A stretch of 64,000 nucleotides of DNA from M0108 sp044228695 (GCA_044228695.1 JBGAUK010000006.1:1-64000), one strand, 5' to 3'. Shown: positions 22,843-32,260, counted from the stretch's first letter. Made by a program: numbers and translations. Notes: a model not told the origin generated them from the letters alone.

Positions 22843-23484
22843 CTACGGCTTCCGCGCCACTGCAATCATCGCCTTTGCCAGCGCCGGCACCCGCCCCACC
22901 CGCTCCAAACGGATATCCACGAACCCCGCCTCGCGCAGCAAGTCACCCAATGTCTTCATCGACCAGAACTTGATGTGACCGTGATCCCATAGGGCCGTAA
23001 AGTGCGCGTCCAACCGCCCGGTCACGGCCAGGGCCAGGTTCTTCCAATAGCCGTGATAGGGCGTGGAGATGATCGCCACCCCCTCTCCGTGCAATAGGTT
23101 AAACACGGTCCGCGCATAGTCCCGTGGAGCATAGACATGCTCGACCACCTCCAGGCTCAGCACGACTGGGAACTGGCCATACTGGGCGGCCAGGTCATCA
23201 TAGGCCGAGCCCTCATCAAGTTTCAGCCCCGGATAGGCCGCACGCGCCTGGGCGATGCCCTCCACTGACGGGTCGACGCCGGTGACATCCCAGCCCCTTT
23301 GACTCAGCGTATTGGCCACACTGCCGTTGCCGCAGCCCAGTTCGAACAGGCGTTGCTCGCCTGCCGGCAGATCGAGAGCCTCCAGCGTCCGAAAGATCTT
23401 TGGCAGCAGGTAGGCGTGATGATGGCCAGCACCAGCGTTGGCGTAGCGGTAGCCCGCGATCGGCACCCCGGTCACTTCAGCCAT
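22843..23484 (-). CDS. Class I SAM-dependent methyltransferase
   Basis: A 213-aa Rossmann methyltransferase. Motif I is LFELGCGNGSVANTL, with VTGVDPS for the ribose-binding Asp and VVLSLEVVEHV as motif IV. It resembles UbiG-like and sugar-methylating enzymes of O-antigen clusters. It follows the carbamoyltransferase by 6 bases, so both probably modify the same sugar. Substrate unknown. Confidence 0.88.
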   Translation of the reverse strand: MAEVTGVPIAGYRYANAGAGHHHAYLLPKIFRTLEALDLPAGEQRLFELGCGNGSVANTLSQRGWDVTGVDPSVEGIAQARAAYPGLKLDEGSAYDDLAAQYGQFPVVLSLEVVEHVYAPRDYARTVFNLLHGEGVAIISTPYHGYWKNLALAVTGRLDAHFTALWDHGHIKFWSMKTLGDLLREAGFVDIRLERVGRVPALAKAMIAVARKP

Positions 23485-23490
23485 CGGGAT

Positions 23491-25248
23491 TCAAGACCCC
23501 CGGGCCGTTTTGGTGAGCACAAACCGCCCCAAACACAGAGCATCCATATCCGTCCGCCGGAAGCAATCCAGCGCCTGCTCCGGCGTATCCACGATGGGTT
23601 CGTTCTCATTGAAGCTGGTATTGAGCACCATGCCGATCCCGGTCTGGCGGCGGAAGGCCTCGATCAACTGGTAATAGAGCGGATTGCTGGCCGCATCCAC
23701 CGTCTGCAGACGCCCGGTGCCGTCCACATGGGTCACCGCCGGCAGACGCTCGCGCCACTCAGGGCGGATCTTGACCACATGCTGCATAAAGGGGCTGTCC
23801 ACCGTCTGCTCGAAATAGGTAGGCACCAGTTCCCGCAGCACGCTCGGCGCAAAGGGTCTGAAGGACTCGCGGCGCTTGATCTTGGTGTTCAGGGTCTCCT
23901 TCATGGTCGGGATGGCCGGGTTGGCGAGGATGGAACGGTTGCCCAGGGCCCGCGGACCCCATTCGCTACGGCCCTGATACCAGCCGGTGACCAGGCCGGC
24001 GGCGATCAGACCCGCCGCCATCTCTACCAGCTCAGCGTCATCCACGCAGACGCGCACCTTAAACCCGCTGCCCTCCGCCACCGCCCGGACCCGCTCGTCC
24101 GAGTAGCCCGGCCCCCAGAAGGCATGCCGCATCTGGAAACGCTCCTTCCGCCCCAGGACATTGTGCCAGCACCAATAGGCCGCCCCCAGGCAGGTGCCAT
24201 CGTCGGACGCCGCCGCCTGGAGATAATGCACTTTGAACAGCGTCTCGCGCTGGATGCGCGCATTGGCCACGCCATTCAGGGCGCAGCCGCCGGCCATGGC
24301 CAGCCGCGTGGTCGGCACCAACCCCTGCAGGCGCGTCAGGCAGTGGAGGGCCGCCTCCTCAAAGCGCACCTGGGTCGAGCGGGCGATGTCCATTTCGCGC
24401 TGGGTCAGCGGCTCGTCCCGCCGGCGCGGCGTCCCCAGCGCCGCGCTCAGCCGGTCGGTATAGAAGCGGCCCATCAGAATCCGCCGGGTCTCGTCCACCG
24501 CCCCGCTCTCGCCCCCCTCGTGCATACCAAAATACCCCAGCCCCAGCCGATACCAGTGCCGGTCGTCCAGGCGCACCAGCTCCCGCATCAGGTCACCGTG
24601 GCGGTCCTCGCCATAGGGCGCCAAGCCCATCACCTTGTATTCCTCACCGAATTCATCAAAGCCGATGAACTGGCACAAGGCGGTATAGAAAAAACCCAGG
24701 CTATGGGGGAGGGTGACCCGATCCAACACCTGGATGCGCGTGCCCTCGCAGCGCGCCGCCATCAGGCTGGCAAAATCACCCGAGGCATCGTAGGACAAGC
24801 CAGCGGTCAAGCTCTCGAAGGGCGACAGATAATAGGCGCTGGCGATATGGGCCAGGTAATGCTCCACCCCGACGGTCTCAAAATGGACCCGCGCCGGGTC
24901 TTCGCCGCAGACCTCGGCCAATTGCTCCAAGGTGCCCTGGGTACGCCGATTGCGGTGCAGATGCTCGACGACGGCCCCGGCGGCCTTGAAAGGATGGCGG
25001 GCGACGTAGGCCAGCTTGGCCGCCCGGTTGGCCGTGGGGTCACGGGCCAGGGCAACATGGGTCACATCCCGTAGCCGCAGCCCCGCGTCCGCCAGCAGCC
25101 GGCGGATCGCATGGGCCGGAAAAGCCGGGCAGTGCTTTTGGCGCTCACCCAGCCGCTCCTCCGCCACCGCGCCCACCAGTTGCCCATCCACCACCAGGCA
25201 AGCGGCAGAGTCGGCGTGGAAGGCGTTAAAGCCAAGAATGACGGTCAT
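23491..25248 (-). CDS. Carbamoyltransferase (NodU/CmcH family)
   Basis: Transfers a carbamoyl group from carbamoyl phosphate, through carbamoyl-AMP, to a sugar or other hydroxyl. The N-terminal ASKHA-like domain has FNAFHADSAACLVVDG and AVAEERLGERQKHCPAFP. The C-terminal part has GWYQGRSEWGPRALGNRSIL and ESFRPFAPSVL, both family signatures. Length (585 aa) is normal. With the following methyltransferase and acyltransferase it forms a glycan-decoration group. Confidence 0.92.
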   Translation of the reverse strand: MTVILGFNAFHADSAACLVVDGQLVGAVAEERLGERQKHCPAFPAHAIRRLLADAGLRLRDVTHVALARDPTANRAAKLAYVARHPFKAAGAVVEHLHRNRRTQGTLEQLAEVCGEDPARVHFETVGVEHYLAHIASAYYLSPFESLTAGLSYDASGDFASLMAARCEGTRIQVLDRVTLPHSLGFFYTALCQFIGFDEFGEEYKVMGLAPYGEDRHGDLMRELVRLDDRHWYRLGLGYFGMHEGGESGAVDETRRILMGRFYTDRLSAALGTPRRRDEPLTQREMDIARSTQVRFEEAALHCLTRLQGLVPTTRLAMAGGCALNGVANARIQRETLFKVHYLQAAASDDGTCLGAAYWCWHNVLGRKERFQMRHAFWGPGYSDERVRAVAEGSGFKVRVCVDDAELVEMAAGLIAAGLVTGWYQGRSEWGPRALGNRSILANPAIPTMKETLNTKIKRRESFRPFAPSVLRELVPTYFEQTVDSPFMQHVVKIRPEWRERLPAVTHVDGTGRLQTVDAASNPLYYQLIEAFRRQTGIGMVLNTSFNENEPIVDTPEQALDCFRRTDMDALCLGRFVLTKTARGS

Positions 25249-25337
25249 CGTGGAGCATGCCTAATCAAGAAAGTGCGTCGCCAGGCCCTGCAAAAGGCAT
25301 CAAGTATGGCTGCGCCTTCAACCGCCTCGAGAATCCT

Positions 25338-25637
25338 TCAAGCCGCTTTCAGGCGTGCCGGCTCCACCCGGGGTGGCTTGCCGTTTTGGCGGGTCTCCCA
25401 AAGGTCGTAGGCCACCTGCATCCGTAGCCAGACATCGGCCGGTGGGTTGATAAGCCACTGCTCAAGACGCAGGGCCAGGTCGGGGGAAATAGGTACCTGG
25501 CAACTCAAGACGCGGGAGAGACGGCCCCTGGAAACCCCCAATTGTCGGGCCGCGGCAGCAACCGTCAGACCCAACTCAGGCAGAATATCCTCACGTAAGG
25601 TCTCGCCAGGGTGCGGTGGATTGAACATTTGAGCCAT
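25338..25637 (-). CDS. higA: HigA-type antitoxin
   Basis: A 99-aa helix-turn-helix protein of the HigA/VapI family: MFNPPHPGETLREDILPELG, then TVAAAARQLGVSRGRLSRVL and ISPDLALRLEQWL. It represses its operon and neutralises HigB. The toxin gene directly upstream carries an early stop, so the antitoxin is now probably alone. It is sandwiched between the carbamoyltransferase and a GT4 gene. Confidence 0.9.
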   Translation of the reverse strand: MAQMFNPPHPGETLREDILPELGLTVAAAARQLGVSRGRLSRVLSCQVPISPDLALRLEQWLINPPADVWLRMQVAYDLWETRQNGKPPRVEPARLKAA

Positions 25638-25651
25638 GGCAATCCCTCTAA

Positions 25652-25930
25652 TTAATGATAGTCCTGATAATCAACAAGAATCGCGTCCTCACCCTCGAAC
25701 CTGAAGGTCAGGCGCCAATTGCCATTGACCCAAACAGACCAATGGCCGGCCAGGTCCCCGGACAAGGGGTGGAACTTCCATCCAGGCACGTCCATGTGTT
25801 CTGGGCGGCTGGACTCGTTCAATTGGCCCAGTAGTCGCCTGAGCTTAGCCGCATGGTGTGGCTGAATGCCGGCTTTGCTACCCGACGCGAAAAAGGCTTA
25901 AAGCCCTTTATGGCGAAAGCTATTGATCAC
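25652..25930 (-). pseudogene. higB: HigB-type toxin interrupted by a nonsense codon
   Basis: From GTG 25930 the minus strand reads VINSFRHKGL-stop-AFFASGSKAGIQPHHAAKL, then RRLLGQLNES, MDVPGWKFHPLSGDLAGHWS, VWVNGNWRLTFRFEG and DYQDYH-stop. This is a full-length HigB/RelE-like mRNA interferase. Codon 11 is TAA (25898-25900), where homologues usually have GAA or AAA (GLEAFF). All downstream catalytic-region residues remain in frame, so the lesion looks recent. higA follows 14 bases later. Confidence 0.85.
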
Positions 25931-25979
25931 GATTTGAGCTTAATGGGTTACCCCTTACCAGGCAAGCCGCCTGACCGGC

Positions 25980-27200
25980 TCAATCCAGCCGCACGCAGCC
26001 AGGTCGATCGCCCTGGCCCAACACCCAGCGATAAAGCGCCAGGGTCTCCACCGCGATGGCGTTCCAGTCGTAGCGTTGCACATAGGCCAGGCCGCGCTCG
26101 CCCATGGCCCGGCGCTCGTCATCACTCAGCGCCAGGGCCTCCCGCAACACCAGCACCAGGGGCGCCACGCCGGTCTCGATCCACCAGCCGCAGCCATGGG
26201 TCTCCAGATCCGCCCAAGGCGCGCCGCGGGTCGTGATCACCGGCACCCCGGCGGCCAGGGCCTCGGCCACCACCACGCCAAAATTCTCGCTGAAGGTCGG
26301 CAACACAAAGAGGTCCGCCTCCCGGTACAGCGCCGCCCGCCGCTCGGCCTCCACCGGGCCGACATAATCGACGACGGCCTCCAAGCCCAGGTGCCCCACC
26401 AGCCGCGCCACCTCGCCCCAATGGCCACCCTCGTCCGGCCCGGCGATGCGCAACCGCCAGCCCACCGGGGCCACCTGGCCCCAGGCCCGCACCAACTCCG
26501 GCAGGCCCTTTTTGGGATGCACCCGCGACAAAAACAGCGCAACCCGCTCCCGGTGGCGCGGCGGCACCTCCGGCACCAGCCGCTGCCCCCGCTGGCCTTC
26601 GGGCCCCCGTGGGTCCGCCAGCGCCATCGCCTCTGTGCCATGGGCGACCGGTAAGAACACCCCGTTGGGGATCACCGCCACCGGCTGCCGCAGCCCTTGG
26701 CGGCGCAACTGGGCGTACTCCATCTCCGCGGTCGCGACGAAGGCCCGCGCCCCCGCCAAATCCCGCCGCTGAAACAGCATCAGCGCCAGCCGCTTCTTCA
26801 AGGCCTTCTGACTCAGTGCCCAGGGTTCGAGCATGCCCCGAGGATGGATGATCAGCGGCACCCCCCAGGTTCGTGCCGCCCGCGCCATCCAGTAGTTGGC
26901 GGGGTGCCAGACCCCATGACTATGAATCAGTACCGGCCGGGTGGCGGCACCGATGGTTCCCAGTTCGCGCCGCAAAGGCAGCCCCAAGGCCAGCGCCAAT
27001 CGCGAGCGACTGGTGGCGATCCTTCGATCCACGCCGGGTTCGGCAGAGGAGACGAGGGGCTCATCGAGGGCGCCCTGACTCATCAGGCTGACCGACACCC
27101 CCCCGCCACCCGCCAGGGCATCCGTGAGCGCGACCACGGTGCGCGAGGGTCCACCCTGCCCAGGATGCAGGCTGGGAACGCCATGCAGGACCCGGATCAC
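25980..27200 (-). CDS. Family 4 glycosyltransferase
   Basis: GT-B retaining glycosyltransferase (406 aa). It begins VIRVLHGVPSLHPGQGGPSR at GTG 27200, which overlaps the asnB stop by 4 bases (GTGA), so the longer open frame was rejected. HPRGMLEPWAL, VIPNGV, FLSRVHPKKGLPELV and the donor-binding SENFGVVVAEAL (E-x7-E) are present. Translational coupling to the asparagine synthase suggests they work on the same glycan. Confidence 0.9.
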   Translation of the reverse strand: MIRVLHGVPSLHPGQGGPSRTVVALTDALAGGGGVSVSLMSQGALDEPLVSSAEPGVDRRIATSRSRLALALGLPLRRELGTIGAATRPVLIHSHGVWHPANYWMARAARTWGVPLIIHPRGMLEPWALSQKALKKRLALMLFQRRDLAGARAFVATAEMEYAQLRRQGLRQPVAVIPNGVFLPVAHGTEAMALADPRGPEGQRGQRLVPEVPPRHRERVALFLSRVHPKKGLPELVRAWGQVAPVGWRLRIAGPDEGGHWGEVARLVGHLGLEAVVDYVGPVEAERRAALYREADLFVLPTFSENFGVVVAEALAAGVPVITTRGAPWADLETHGCGWWIETGVAPLVLVLREALALSDDERRAMGERGLAYVQRYDWNAIAVETLALYRWVLGQGDRPGCVRLD

Positions 27201-29092
27201 CCTGACCCCGCCCACAGGGTAGCATCCTGGGCCAAGGCATAGACCAGGCGTCGCGACCAATGACAACCCGGCCGCGCCAGTTGCGGTACCCGCCGCCACA
27301 CATCCAGCCCCTCCACCTGGCCGAGCCAATCGGCGAAAGGCACCGTGAAGCCAGTCTTAGGGCGCTGGCGGATCAGCGCCGGCAAGGGCCGCCGTGGCGC
27401 CATGGCCAGCGCCTGCTTGCCAATCGCCCGGGGCTGGCCGGATGCCAGCAACAAGGGCGCGACCCGGCTCAACAGCGTGGTATCCACCAGCGGCACCCGG
27501 ATCTCGATGCCGTGCGCCATGCCCGCCCAGTCCGCGTCCCGCAACAACTGGTTGCGCATATATAGCCCCGCCTCCAGGGCCGCCACCCGCCCGAAGTCCG
27601 TACCCGGATCGGGCGTCATGGCCGCGTCGATCAGCCCGAAAGGCCGCAGCCGTTCCAGCCCCTCCCGTGCCGCCTCCTCCCCCATCAGGGCCGGAAGTTC
27701 CCAGGGCATGAAGAGACCGCGCCGCAACAACCAGGCGCCGGGCCAGGTGCCACCAAACTCCAGCAGGCTCAGCGCCTTGGGAGAAAGGTGTCGGGTGAAA
27801 GGGGAAAGGAGAAAGGTGAAAGGCGAAGGATGATGGGACGAAAGGGATTGGCCCAGGCGGCGCAGGGCTAGCCCCAGACCGGGTATGCGCGCCGGGGAGC
27901 CCAGCCAGCGTGTCCAGCGCGGCAGATCATGGAAGGCCGGGTAGCCCCCAAACAACTCGTCGCCGCCCAGGCCGGAGACCGCCACCTTCAACCCCGCCAG
28001 GCGCGCCGCCTCGCTGGCATACCAGGTGTTCACCCCATCGCTGCTGGGCTGATCCATCGCCGCCCGAATGCGCGGCCAATCGTCCCGAAAGCGCGCCGCA
28101 CTGATCCGATGCACCCGATGGGTCGCGCCATAGTGGGCCGCTACCGTCGCCGCCAGCGGCGTCTCGTCCTGGGGCAGACCCTGGTAGTCATCGAAGGCCA
28201 CCGTCAGCGTTTGCGGCATCTGTCCCGCCTCCGCCATCAGCCCCACCAAGGCGCCGGAATCGATGCCGGCGGACAGGAAGGCCCCGACCGGGACATCGGC
28301 CACCAGATGGTGACGCACCGCGTCACCCAGCGCCGCCGCGATCTCCTCCGCCAACCCTCCGGCCGGGCCGGTGACCCGGGTCTCCGCCGCCGCGCGCCAC
28401 AACTCCGCCAGCCCCTGCCAGCACACCGGACCCTCTACCCGCCCCTCCCGCACCCGCAGCCAGCACCCGGCCGGCAGGGCCCGCACGGACCGCAGGGCGG
28501 TAAAGGGCTCCGGCAGGGTACCAAGCAAATAAAACCCCGCCAGCCCCGCCAGATCCGTCTCCCCCCCCACCATTCCCCCCGCCCGCAGAGCCTGCACCTG
28601 GGAGGCCACCCGCAGGGTGCGGCCATCGTCGGCGTAGTAGAGGGGCTTGATGCCATAGGCATCACGCGCCACAAACAGCGACTTCTCCCAGGCATCCCAG
28701 ATAGCAAAGGCGAACATGCCCCGCAAGCGACCCAGCATCGCCGGGCCCAGCGCGCCAAAGAGCGCCAACAGCACCTCGGTATCCGAGTGGGACCGAAACC
28801 GATAGCCCCCCCCCTCCAGCTCGTCGCGCAGGGCCTGATAGTTGTAGATCTCGCCATTGAAGACGATGTGGAACCGCCCATCCTGGCTGGCCATCGGCTG
28901 CGCGCCCAGGGTGGACAGGTCAATGATGGCCAGCCGCCGATGGGCCAATCCGACCCGGCGCTCGTCCGATATCCAGAGGCCCGCCCCATCCGGACCGCGC
29001 GCCAGCATCCGCTCGCGCATCCGCAGCAATTCAGCCTCGTCGACCGGCGGGGCCTCGGGGTGATAGGCCAGGATCGTCGCTAGACCACACAT
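27197..29092 (-). CDS. asnB: Asparagine synthase (glutamine-hydrolysing), polysaccharide-cluster type
   Basis: A 631-aa protein starting MCGLATI at ATG 29092, with Cys2 as glutaminase nucleophile. FNGEIYNYQALRDEL belongs to the GATase domain, and SAGIDSG (about residue 272) is the PP-loop in the form usual for this subgroup. Such enzymes in glycan clusters may amidate a sugar acid or an amino-acid substituent rather than make asparagine. Residues ~419-437 (SSHHPSPFTFLLSPFTRHL) come from an inserted purine-rich repeat just before the conserved LLEFGGTWPGAWLLRRGLF. Confidence 0.9.
   Translation of the reverse strand: MCGLATILAYHPEAPPVDEAELLRMRERMLARGPDGAGLWISDERRVGLAHRRLAIIDLSTLGAQPMASQDGRFHIVFNGEIYNYQALRDELEGGGYRFRSHSDTEVLLALFGALGPAMLGRLRGMFAFAIWDAWEKSLFVARDAYGIKPLYYADDGRTLRVASQVQALRAGGMVGGETDLAGLAGFYLLGTLPEPFTALRSVRALPAGCWLRVREGRVEGPVCWQGLAELWRAAAETRVTGPAGGLAEEIAAALGDAVRHHLVADVPVGAFLSAGIDSGALVGLMAEAGQMPQTLTVAFDDYQGLPQDETPLAATVAAHYGATHRVHRISAARFRDDWPRIRAAMDQPSSDGVNTWYASEAARLAGLKVAVSGLGGDELFGGYPAFHDLPRWTRWLGSPARIPGLGLALRRLGQSLSSHHPSPFTFLLSPFTRHLSPKALSLLEFGGTWPGAWLLRRGLFMPWELPALMGEEAAREGLERLRPFGLIDAAMTPDPGTDFGRVAALEAGLYMRNQLLRDADWAGMAHGIEIRVPLVDTTLLSRVAPLLLASGQPRAIGKQALAMAPRRPLPALIRQRPKTGFTVPFADWLGQVEGLDVWRRVPQLARPGCHWSRRLVYALAQDATLWAGSG
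27781..27836 (-). repeat. Purine-rich GGTGAAAGG-type repeat inside asnB
   Basis: On the plus strand the unit G(A)GAAAGGTG is repeated: GAAAGGTGTCGGGTGAAAGG, GGAAAGGAGAAAGGTGAAAG. It is read as SPFTFLLSPFTRHLSP in the enzyme. A partial copy sits at 19981-20026. Confidence 0.65.
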
Positions 29093-29117
29093 CGGGCCAT
29101 CCCCAGTATGGCGGCCC

Positions 29118-29312
29118 TCATGCCCGCCCCCTTGACCCAAGCGCTGCCCGCGCCTGCATCGCCCGGTATAGCGCGGCATACTGGGCAGCGATCTCGGCCA
29201 GATTGAAGCGCCGCACCTTCTCAAAACCCTCCCGGACATCCGCATACAGAAGCTCAATGCTGTAAAAGCCAGACACCGGACAGCGCAGCAATTGGGTAAC
29301 GCGGATTTTCAC
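29118..29312 (-). pseudogene. Internally deleted GT4-like glycosyltransferase
   Basis: The 64-codon frame joins an N-terminal-type segment (MKIRVTQLLRCPVSGFYSIE ... YADVREG) to a C-terminal-type segment (FNLAEIAAQYAALYRAMQ). Both are familiar from glycosyltransferases of such clusters, while the ~300 residues between are missing. Its ATG overlaps the stop of the preceding polymerase gene (ATGA), so it once was part of the operon. Confidence 0.6.
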
Positions 29313-30937
29313 CTTGGGATTGAAGTAATCAAGCTGCCTTTCGGTCCCCCGTTAATGCTCAAGCAAAATTCGTTGACATAGGCGCTTAGATGGCTGTTCC
29401 GAGTGGCTAGCCTGATTAAGGGTGAGACCAATTGGGAATAACTGTTTATGGTCCGTCCCCCTGCAAACGGATCGCCCTGAAGGTCTGGTGTCGTAGGCCT
29501 CGCCGCCGGGGCTCCCGCCCAATCCACCGTTCCCATCCTTTGTTCCCAACGCAAACGCCCCTGAGCGTAGTACAGTTCAATCCCCGCGCTCACCAGTGCG
29601 AACAGCATTCCGGCCACCAGCCCCAACAAGATCAGCACAACATAATCACTATAGAGCTGAACCGCTACGCCAAAGGTCGCCAGGTTCGCGATCAAAAAAG
29701 CGGCAAAGGATGCACCGTAAATCATCCAGCGCTCGTTGATCCGCGCCAGCATCCGTAACCCTGCCCACATCCGCGTCGTCAGGCAATAGAGCAGCCAGAT
29801 CATGGCCACCAGGCCTGCCAGGCCTAGCTCCACAATGATCATGCCGAGCCCTGCCTCTGCTGAACCGCCGACCGCCTGCGCGCCACTCCCGCCCGCAAAG
29901 CGCGCGCCCTGTCCCGCTACCCCGGCGCCCACGCCGATACCGCCGGAACGGTACCAGGCTGATTGCACCAGATTGAGCGTGGTGTCCAGCCGATCATCGG
30001 TCGATTCCAACACCGATAGCCCGCGTTCAGAATAGGCCGAGGTTTCTCCGATTCCTTCTTCGTGTCCCAGGAGACTGAATGCGAGGGTTCCCACTACCGC
30101 GAGCAGCAGGAGAATGCCGTTTGCCCGGGTCAATCCCTTGCGGAGCAGAAGAATCAGTACCCATTGAAAGGAAAAGAACACCGTTAGTGTCATCAACATT
30201 TTGCGCCGTCCCGTCAGGATAATCACACCCACCAGCAGGCTCCCGAGGAGACCCGCTACGATCATAGACAGGAGCGAAGGTTTGCGGATGACCAAGATCG
30301 ACAAAAAGGCGATGGAGGTTGCGGCATGCCAGGCCGCCAGTTCGCCGACCCTGAAGATGCCCGGATAGGAGGCCATCGAGGCGCCGCCGAACGAGATGAC
30401 AAGTTGGGTACCCGTGAAGGTGCCCACATCGCGCAGCACCGGCCATTGGTCGCCATATTCGGCGGAGAGATAGACGGTCAGCGCCGAGGGGACCATGATC
30501 AGAACATAAACGGTCAGGAGATGGATGATCCGTTGCTCAGAACGGGCATAGGCAAACCCGATCAAGAGCGCTAGGATCGGCCCAAGATAGAAGACTAGGC
30601 CCAGCACCGCGATCATCGGATTGCCCCAACGGACCAGGGTGTGACCGGCCTGCAGCACCACCACCAGGATGAAGAGACCCCAGGCCGTTCGCAGCCGGGC
30701 ATCATGCAGATAGAGCGGGCGCAGCCCCCGCACCGATCCCTGCGCGTAGGCGACGATAAAGATCAGCACGAACATCGAACCGATCCCCAGAATGAAATAG
30801 GCGGGCGCGCCTGGAGTCAATTTACGCAGGACATCCTGCAAAACGCCGATGAGGAAGAGCACCGGCAGCGCCTTGCGCCAGTCATGAAGGATGAGCGCCG
30901 CGGCGATGACCGCTATGAAAATAGTGATCGGAGTCAT
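29309..30937 (-). CDS. O-antigen polymerase/ligase-like polytopic membrane protein
   Basis: A 542-aa protein with about 11-12 TM segments, beginning MTPITIFIAVIAAALILHDW at ATG 30937. A large soluble loop (about residues 310-365; ESTDDRLDTTLNLVQSAWY) precedes the last helices, as in Wzy/WaaL proteins, though the HNDYLE motif of the 10.8-kb ligase is absent. It probably polymerises or ligates the O-unit in the periplasm. The C-terminal ~80 residues are soluble and overlap the remnant glycosyltransferase start. Confidence 0.75.
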   Translation of the reverse strand: MTPITIFIAVIAAALILHDWRKALPVLFLIGVLQDVLRKLTPGAPAYFILGIGSMFVLIFIVAYAQGSVRGLRPLYLHDARLRTAWGLFILVVVLQAGHTLVRWGNPMIAVLGLVFYLGPILALLIGFAYARSEQRIIHLLTVYVLIMVPSALTVYLSAEYGDQWPVLRDVGTFTGTQLVISFGGASMASYPGIFRVGELAAWHAATSIAFLSILVIRKPSLLSMIVAGLLGSLLVGVIILTGRRKMLMTLTVFFSFQWVLILLLRKGLTRANGILLLLAVVGTLAFSLLGHEEGIGETSAYSERGLSVLESTDDRLDTTLNLVQSAWYRSGGIGVGAGVAGQGARFAGGSGAQAVGGSAEAGLGMIIVELGLAGLVAMIWLLYCLTTRMWAGLRMLARINERWMIYGASFAAFLIANLATFGVAVQLYSDYVVLILLGLVAGMLFALVSAGIELYYAQGRLRWEQRMGTVDWAGAPAARPTTPDLQGDPFAGGRTINSYSQLVSPLIRLATRNSHLSAYVNEFCLSINGGPKGSLITSIPR

Positions 30938-31069
30938 GGCGTCAGGATCTTGGTCAGTTCCGGGCGTCAGGCCCACGCTTGGAATCATCAGAATGCGTCG
31001 TCAAATGCCGCTGCGTCACGAAGGCCATCTGGTTACTCTGCAGACTAAAAGGAAAATAGATCGGGTTAC

Positions 31070-32260
31070 TCATCCGGCTTTTGAGGCTAGCTGCCGCAAG
31101 GCCTCTAAGGTCCCAACAACCGCGCGCTCCACCGAGTAATCCGCCAGCACCCGTTGCCGAGCCCGCTCGCCCATAGCCCGCAGGCGAGCGGTATCGGAAG
31201 CGAATTCCCGCAACAAATTGGCCAGCGCCGGGACATTACCCATGGGAAAGATGGCCCCGGTTTTACCGGCAAGGATCAAATCCGCCCCGCAACCGACTTG
31301 GTCGCTCACGATGGCCGGCAGCCCGCAAGCCATGGCCTCGTTCACCACCAGGCCCCAGGTTTCGCCATGATCCGACGGCAGGACCAGACAATCCGCGGCG
31401 ACATAGGCCTGGGCCAGTTCCGTCTGGTTCAGAAACCCGGCGAAGGTGACGGGCAACCGCTCGCGTTCAGCCAGCTCCCGGGCCGCCGCCAATAGCTCAC
31501 CGGCTCCTGCAATGAGTAGGTGCGCCTGCGTGCCCTGCTGGACAGCCAGGCCCAAGGCTCTTAGAGCATCAAGGGGATGTTTCTTCGGGATCAGCTTGCC
31601 GGAAAAGAGAAAGCAGGTTGCATCAGCCGGGATGCCCCAGTCGCGACGCAAGTCCAGGCGCCGTTCGTGAAGACCGGCGGCGGCCGTCATAAAGCGCTGG
31701 TTGTCTATAAAGTGTGGAGTATCGAAGATCCGCTCAGGCGATACGCCATTTTCCAAGTAGAAAGCACGGTTGGCCTGCCCTACCGCTAAAACGGCATCAA
31801 ACCGAGTTAACAACTGGCGGTGCAAGAACCTTTTCCACCAAGTCCGTTGTTTCAGGTTGTTTGAATCACCCCGAACGATGCGAGGAATGCCTAGTCGCAC
31901 GCAGGCCCACCAGGCTTGCACCAGCATCCGGGAATACCAGCCAGTCAGGATTACCGCATCGGGCCGCCAGTCGCGCAAGACCCGCCCGATTTCCGGGGTG
32001 TCACAGCCGCCGAAAGTGTCGAGCGAAGGGGGCTGGGCGACATTCTGCAGCAACTTCCAGCGGTAATCTTCTAGTAGGGGAATATCCCATTGGAAGCCGA
32101 CCCCGAAGCCGACCCCCTGCTGCGCCGCATCCGGCAGCATGCCGTAGAAGACCCTCAATTCCAGCTCGGGCTGCTTGGCCAGGTGCTGGAACCAGGGGAT
32201 CTGATATTGGATAGGATGGGTGGCGACAATGGCGATGCGGGTGGTGGTGTTGGCACTCAC
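31070..32260 (-). CDS. Family 4 glycosyltransferase
   Basis: GT-B enzyme (396 aa). It has RIAIVATHPIQYQIPWFQHL at the start, FLFSGKLIPKKHPLDALRAL at the second Rossmann domain and DHGETWGLVVNEAMACGLP as the E-x7-E donor site. HPIQYQ-type starts are typical of transferases acting early on the growing chain. It is separated from the polymerase by 132 bases without gene content. Confidence 0.9.
   Translation of the reverse strand: MSANTTTRIAIVATHPIQYQIPWFQHLAKQPELELRVFYGMLPDAAQQGVGFGVGFQWDIPLLEDYRWKLLQNVAQPPSLDTFGGCDTPEIGRVLRDWRPDAVILTGWYSRMLVQAWWACVRLGIPRIVRGDSNNLKQRTWWKRFLHRQLLTRFDAVLAVGQANRAFYLENGVSPERIFDTPHFIDNQRFMTAAAGLHERRLDLRRDWGIPADATCFLFSGKLIPKKHPLDALRALGLAVQQGTQAHLLIAGAGELLAAARELAERERLPVTFAGFLNQTELAQAYVAADCLVLPSDHGETWGLVVNEAMACGLPAIVSDQVGCGADLILAGKTGAIFPMGNVPALANLLREFASDTARLRAMGERARQRVLADYSVERAVVGTLEALRQLASKAG

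Noticed and set aside
23299..25074. 591-codon plus-strand frame opposite the carbamoyltransferase
   Set aside because: Shadow frame in GC-rich DNA; the minus-strand protein has full family motifs and this one has none.
25889..25908. AAGGGCTTTAAGCCTTTTT, terminator-like on the minus strand
   Set aside because: The loop would be one base and it lies in the higB reading frame at the nonsense codon.
27760..27840. Possible CRISPR-like or minisatellite array
   Set aside because: The purine-rich units are short, imperfect and without spacers; they are part of a dispersed repeat.
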